64,000 bases of DNA from JBKECP01 sp047974765. Its GTDB lineage: Bacteria > Pseudomonadota > Gammaproteobacteria > Pseudomonadales > Halieaceae. Where the stretch lies: positions 1 to 64,000 of the forward strand of contig JBKECP010000043.1 in NCBI GenBank assembly GCA_047974765.1. Reading direction: 5' to 3'. Positions 61,463 through 64,000 of this stretch are shown here, piece after piece. Positions within the stretch are counted from its first letter, which is position 1. Each line of letters begins with the position of its first letter. Position numbers and translations under genes: made by a program. Below the pieces are notes generated by a model, which ran no database searches, was not told where the DNA came from, and saw only the letters and a program-made list of their open reading frames with translations.

Positions 61463-63856
61463 ATGGCTCACGCACAATCAGATGATCTGCCCATCATCTC
61501 CAACGTAGATGATTTTGACCGCACTACAGGTTCCTTCCTTGAGCGGCTGGTATTTAACAACCGCCCTGTCGTGGTACTACTGTGTCTGCTTGCAACACTG
61601 TTTCTTGGCTATAAGGCCATGGACATTAAATTGCAGGCCGGCTTTGAAAAAATGCTACCCAAGGCCCATCCTTTCGTTATCAATTACCGCGAAAACCAGG
61701 ACAACCTGAAAGGCCTGGGTAATAATCTTCGCATCATTGTAGCCGTCAAAGACGGGACTATTTTCACCCCCGAAAACCTAAAACTGATTGAATCAGTCAA
61801 CGACGAGCTTTTCTTTATTCCCGGTGTTGATCGCAACGGGATGAAGTCAATCTTTACGCCCAGCACCCGCTGGCGGGTGGTGACGGAACAGGGCTTTGAA
61901 GGCGGGCCCGTCATTCCCGGTGACTACGATGGCTCAGAGGAATCAATCTACCAGGTGCAGGAAAACATTACCCGCGCCGGCATTATGGGTGACCTGGTCG
62001 GTAACGATGAAAAATCAGCTGCCATCATCGTACCATTGATGTCCAAAGACCCTGAAACCGGCGAACGGATCAACTATGCAAAATTAAGTGAAAAACTTGA
62101 GGAAATCCGTGCCAAGTATTCCAGTGATAACCAGTCAATTCATATTATCGGTTTTGCCAAGCTGATTGGTGATCTTATTGACGGCCTGACGGTGGTTATG
62201 GGCTTTTTTGCCATCGCCGTTGTGATCGCCACCGTACTTTTGTACTGGTATACACGCTGCCTCAGCTCAACACTGATGGTTATTGGTTGTACGCTTATCG
62301 CTGTCTTGTGGCAGGTGGGTATTCTGACCATGCTTGACTACGAGCTGGACCCTTTCTCTATTTTGGTACCCTTTTTGGTATTTGCCATTGGTGTCAGCCA
62401 TGGCGCCCAGAAACTTAACGGTGTACTACTGGATATGGGTCGTGGCACCTGCTCTTATGTGGCAGCACGCTATACCTTCCGTCAGTTATTCATGGCCGGT
62501 GTGACCGCCTTGTTGTCAGATGGCGTTGGTTTTGCTGTTTTGATGATTATTCAGATTCAGGTCATTCAGGATCTGGCCATCACCGCCAGTATCGGTGTTG
62601 TCGTACTGATCTTTACCAACCTGATTCTGGTTCCAATTGTACTGTCCTACTTTGGTGCCGGTAAAAAGGCCGTTGAACGCGCCAGCCGCCCACCCAAACC
62701 CATTAACGAAATGCACGCTGTCTGGCGTTTCCTGCTGCTGTTCACCCATCGTGGCCCTGCTGCTGTTGCCATTGCTATCGGTATTGCACTGGCTGCTCTG
62801 GGGCTGTATGTGGCCAAGGATTTACAGATTGGTGACCTTGATCCCGGCGCCCCGGAGCTGCGTGCAGATTCCCGTTACAACCAGGATGTAGCCTATAACG
62901 TTGGCCACTATTCAGTGAGTACCGATGTCTTTGCCATTATTGTCAAAACAGCACCGGATGACTGTATTCGCTATGATGGTTTGACACTGGCCAACGATCT
63001 GGAATGGCGTTTGCACCAGGTAGAAGGTGTTGAGGATGTTCGCGGCCTGAACGTACGCTCCCGCCAGATTATGGCGGGCATTAACGAAGGCTTCCCGAAA
63101 TGGGAAGCACTCTTTCGCAACCAGGATACGATCAACTATGCCGTTAGTGAACTGGTAACACTGGAATACGTTGACCCGGCCTGTTCTATCTGGCCAATGC
63201 TGGTTTACCTGTCTGATCACAAGGCCGCTACCCTGACCCGTGTTGTTGAGGCTCTTGAGCAGTTCAATACCGACTGGCCCAATGCTGACATTCAATTTAT
63301 GGGTGCTGCGGGCAGCGCGGGCTTCGAGGCAGCCACCAATATCGTCGTCAAAAAAGCCAACCGTGAAATGCTGTTCTATGTGTACGGTGCGGTTATTATC
63401 CTGTGCATGCTCACTTTCCGCTCAGTCACTGGAGTTATCTGTGCGGTGGTACCCCTAATGCTGACATCCATCCTCTGTGAAGCACTGATGGTCTGGCTGG
63501 GTATTGGCGTCAAAGTGGCCACTTTGCCGGTTATCGCTTTGGGTGTCGGTATTGGTGTGGATTACGCCCTTTATGTTCTGACCGTTATTCTGGCTAAAGA
63601 ACGTGAAGGCAAGGATCTGACAACGGCATACTATGAAACCCTGAACTTTACCGGCCGTGTGGTCGCACTGATTGGCGTTACGCTGGCCGCAGGTGTTGTC
63701 ACCTGGGCTCTGTCACCCATCAAGTTCCAGGCGGACATGGGTATTTTGTTGACCTTCATGTTTATCTGGAACATGTTTGGCGCTCTGATTCTGATGCCTG
63801 CACTGGCAGCCTTCCTGATCAGGCCCAAAAAAGTACATGCTCAGAATAATGATTGA
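61463..63856 (+). CDS. RND/MMPL-superfamily transporter
   Basis: This 797-residue membrane protein has one N-terminal helix (RPVVVLLCLLATLFLGYKAM), a periplasmic loop (about 60-230), a five-helix bundle with FLVFAIGVSHGAQK (residue about 310), a second helix (PAAVAIAIGIALAALGLYVA), a second loop and a second five-helix bundle with VIALGVGIGVDYALYVL. This two-times-six layout with GxxxDY-type motif fits the MMPL/hydrophobe-exporter branch of RND proteins. Together with the DUF1329 and YCF48-like genes it suggests a system moving hydrophobic molecules such as lipids or sterol-like compounds. Direction and substrate are not readable. Confidence 0.88.
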   Translation: MAHAQSDDLPIISNVDDFDRTTGSFLERLVFNNRPVVVLLCLLATLFLGYKAMDIKLQAGFEKMLPKAHPFVINYRENQDNLKGLGNNLRIIVAVKDGTIFTPENLKLIESVNDELFFIPGVDRNGMKSIFTPSTRWRVVTEQGFEGGPVIPGDYDGSEESIYQVQENITRAGIMGDLVGNDEKSAAIIVPLMSKDPETGERINYAKLSEKLEEIRAKYSSDNQSIHIIGFAKLIGDLIDGLTVVMGFFAIAVVIATVLLYWYTRCLSSTLMVIGCTLIAVLWQVGILTMLDYELDPFSILVPFLVFAIGVSHGAQKLNGVLLDMGRGTCSYVAARYTFRQLFMAGVTALLSDGVGFAVLMIIQIQVIQDLAITASIGVVVLIFTNLILVPIVLSYFGAGKKAVERASRPPKPINEMHAVWRFLLLFTHRGPAAVAIAIGIALAALGLYVAKDLQIGDLDPGAPELRADSRYNQDVAYNVGHYSVSTDVFAIIVKTAPDDCIRYDGLTLANDLEWRLHQVEGVEDVRGLNVRSRQIMAGINEGFPKWEALFRNQDTINYAVSELVTLEYVDPACSIWPMLVYLSDHKAATLTRVVEALEQFNTDWPNADIQFMGAAGSAGFEAATNIVVKKANREMLFYVYGAVIILCMLTFRSVTGVICAVVPLMLTSILCEALMVWLGIGVKVATLPVIALGVGIGVDYALYVLTVILAKEREGKDLTTAYYETLNFTGRVVALIGVTLAAGVVTWALSPIKFQADMGILLTFMFIWNMFGALILMPALAAFLIRPKKVHAQNND

Positions 63857-63905
63857 ACATCTGAGTTAACTGAGTTGAAAGCAGTAGACAACAACAGCTC
63901 CCTTA

Positions 63906-63926
63906 CCCGCCCCTCTTTGGGGCGGG
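63906..63926 (+). terminator. Hairpin after the RND gene
   Basis: CCCGCCCC-tcttt-GGGGCGGG, 50 bp after the RND stop. The stem is perfect, but no T run follows, so it is probably a transcript-end stabiliser or a weak terminator. Confidence 0.5.
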
Positions 63927-64000
63927 ACCAACAAAGCACTCAATAATAGAAGGGGGACTGATTGGCCATAGCGTGACAAACAAACTCCGGGACATAATAA

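Overview
The window is a typical gammaproteobacterial chromosome segment, roughly 50% G+C by eye. The best evidence is gene order. The block lpxH-ppiB-glnS-cysS-folD next to a tRNA(Pro/His/Arg) operon, and the run trpF...accD-folC-SPOR protein-cvpA-purF-metZ, are arrangements I know from Pseudomonas and its relatives. The presence of acnB, miaE, a QseE/QseG/GlrR-type module and an Anr/FNR site before hemN agrees with this. A marine Cellvibrionales-like bacterium is my guess, not something the sequence proves.

Layout. 1-303: right end of an IS66-family element. 304-6410: truC, an AzlCD amino-acid exporter, a dehydratase/GntP-permease pair and a DUF4112 protein. 6490-16020: tRNA operon, folD, cysS, glnS, ppiB, lpxH, miaE, acnB. 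16050-19920: an RNA methyltransferase, a YebC regulator and the DeaD helicase. 20749-25307: a six-gene secreted-fibre operon. 25690-31920: AEC transporter, yjdM, hemN, a DUF898/M48 pair and an SDR. 32060-39530: a PLD lipoprotein, a thioesterase and a polyamine cluster (arginine decarboxylase, carboxy(nor)spermidine dehydrogenase and decarboxylase). 39937-41067: a GNAT/C39-like fusion. 41759-58329: one long minus-strand run of sixteen tightly packed genes, trpF-trpB-trpA-accD-folC-SPOR-cvpA-purF-metZ, then moxR-DUF58-tgpA-glrK-qseG-glrR. 58653-63856: DUF1329, YCF48-like and RND/MMPL genes.

The most interesting locus is 20749-25307. It resembles the Fap functional-amyloid operon of Pseudomonas: two paralogous Sec-secreted subunits, a small third secreted protein, a C39-type peptidase, a FapE-position protein and a FapF-like beta-barrel. 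Its subunits, however, are built from exactly eleven 10-residue units, each with an asparagine at position 3. The repeat block falls at almost the same residues in both proteins (67-176 and 68-177). A strong intercistronic hairpin separates the subunit genes from the export genes, no fapA-like gene is present, and the barrel lacks the long N-terminal helical region of Pseudomonas FapF.

A second structural feature is a dispersed, hairpin-rich intergenic repeat (full length about 170 bp). It has three substantial copies and three fragments here, mostly downstream of genes and in both orientations. Other oddities are an AccD with a long acidic tail, a DUF898 gene whose 5' end is broken by a perfect 34-bp palindrome, and a GNAT/C39-like gene without its usual ATP-grasp neighbour.
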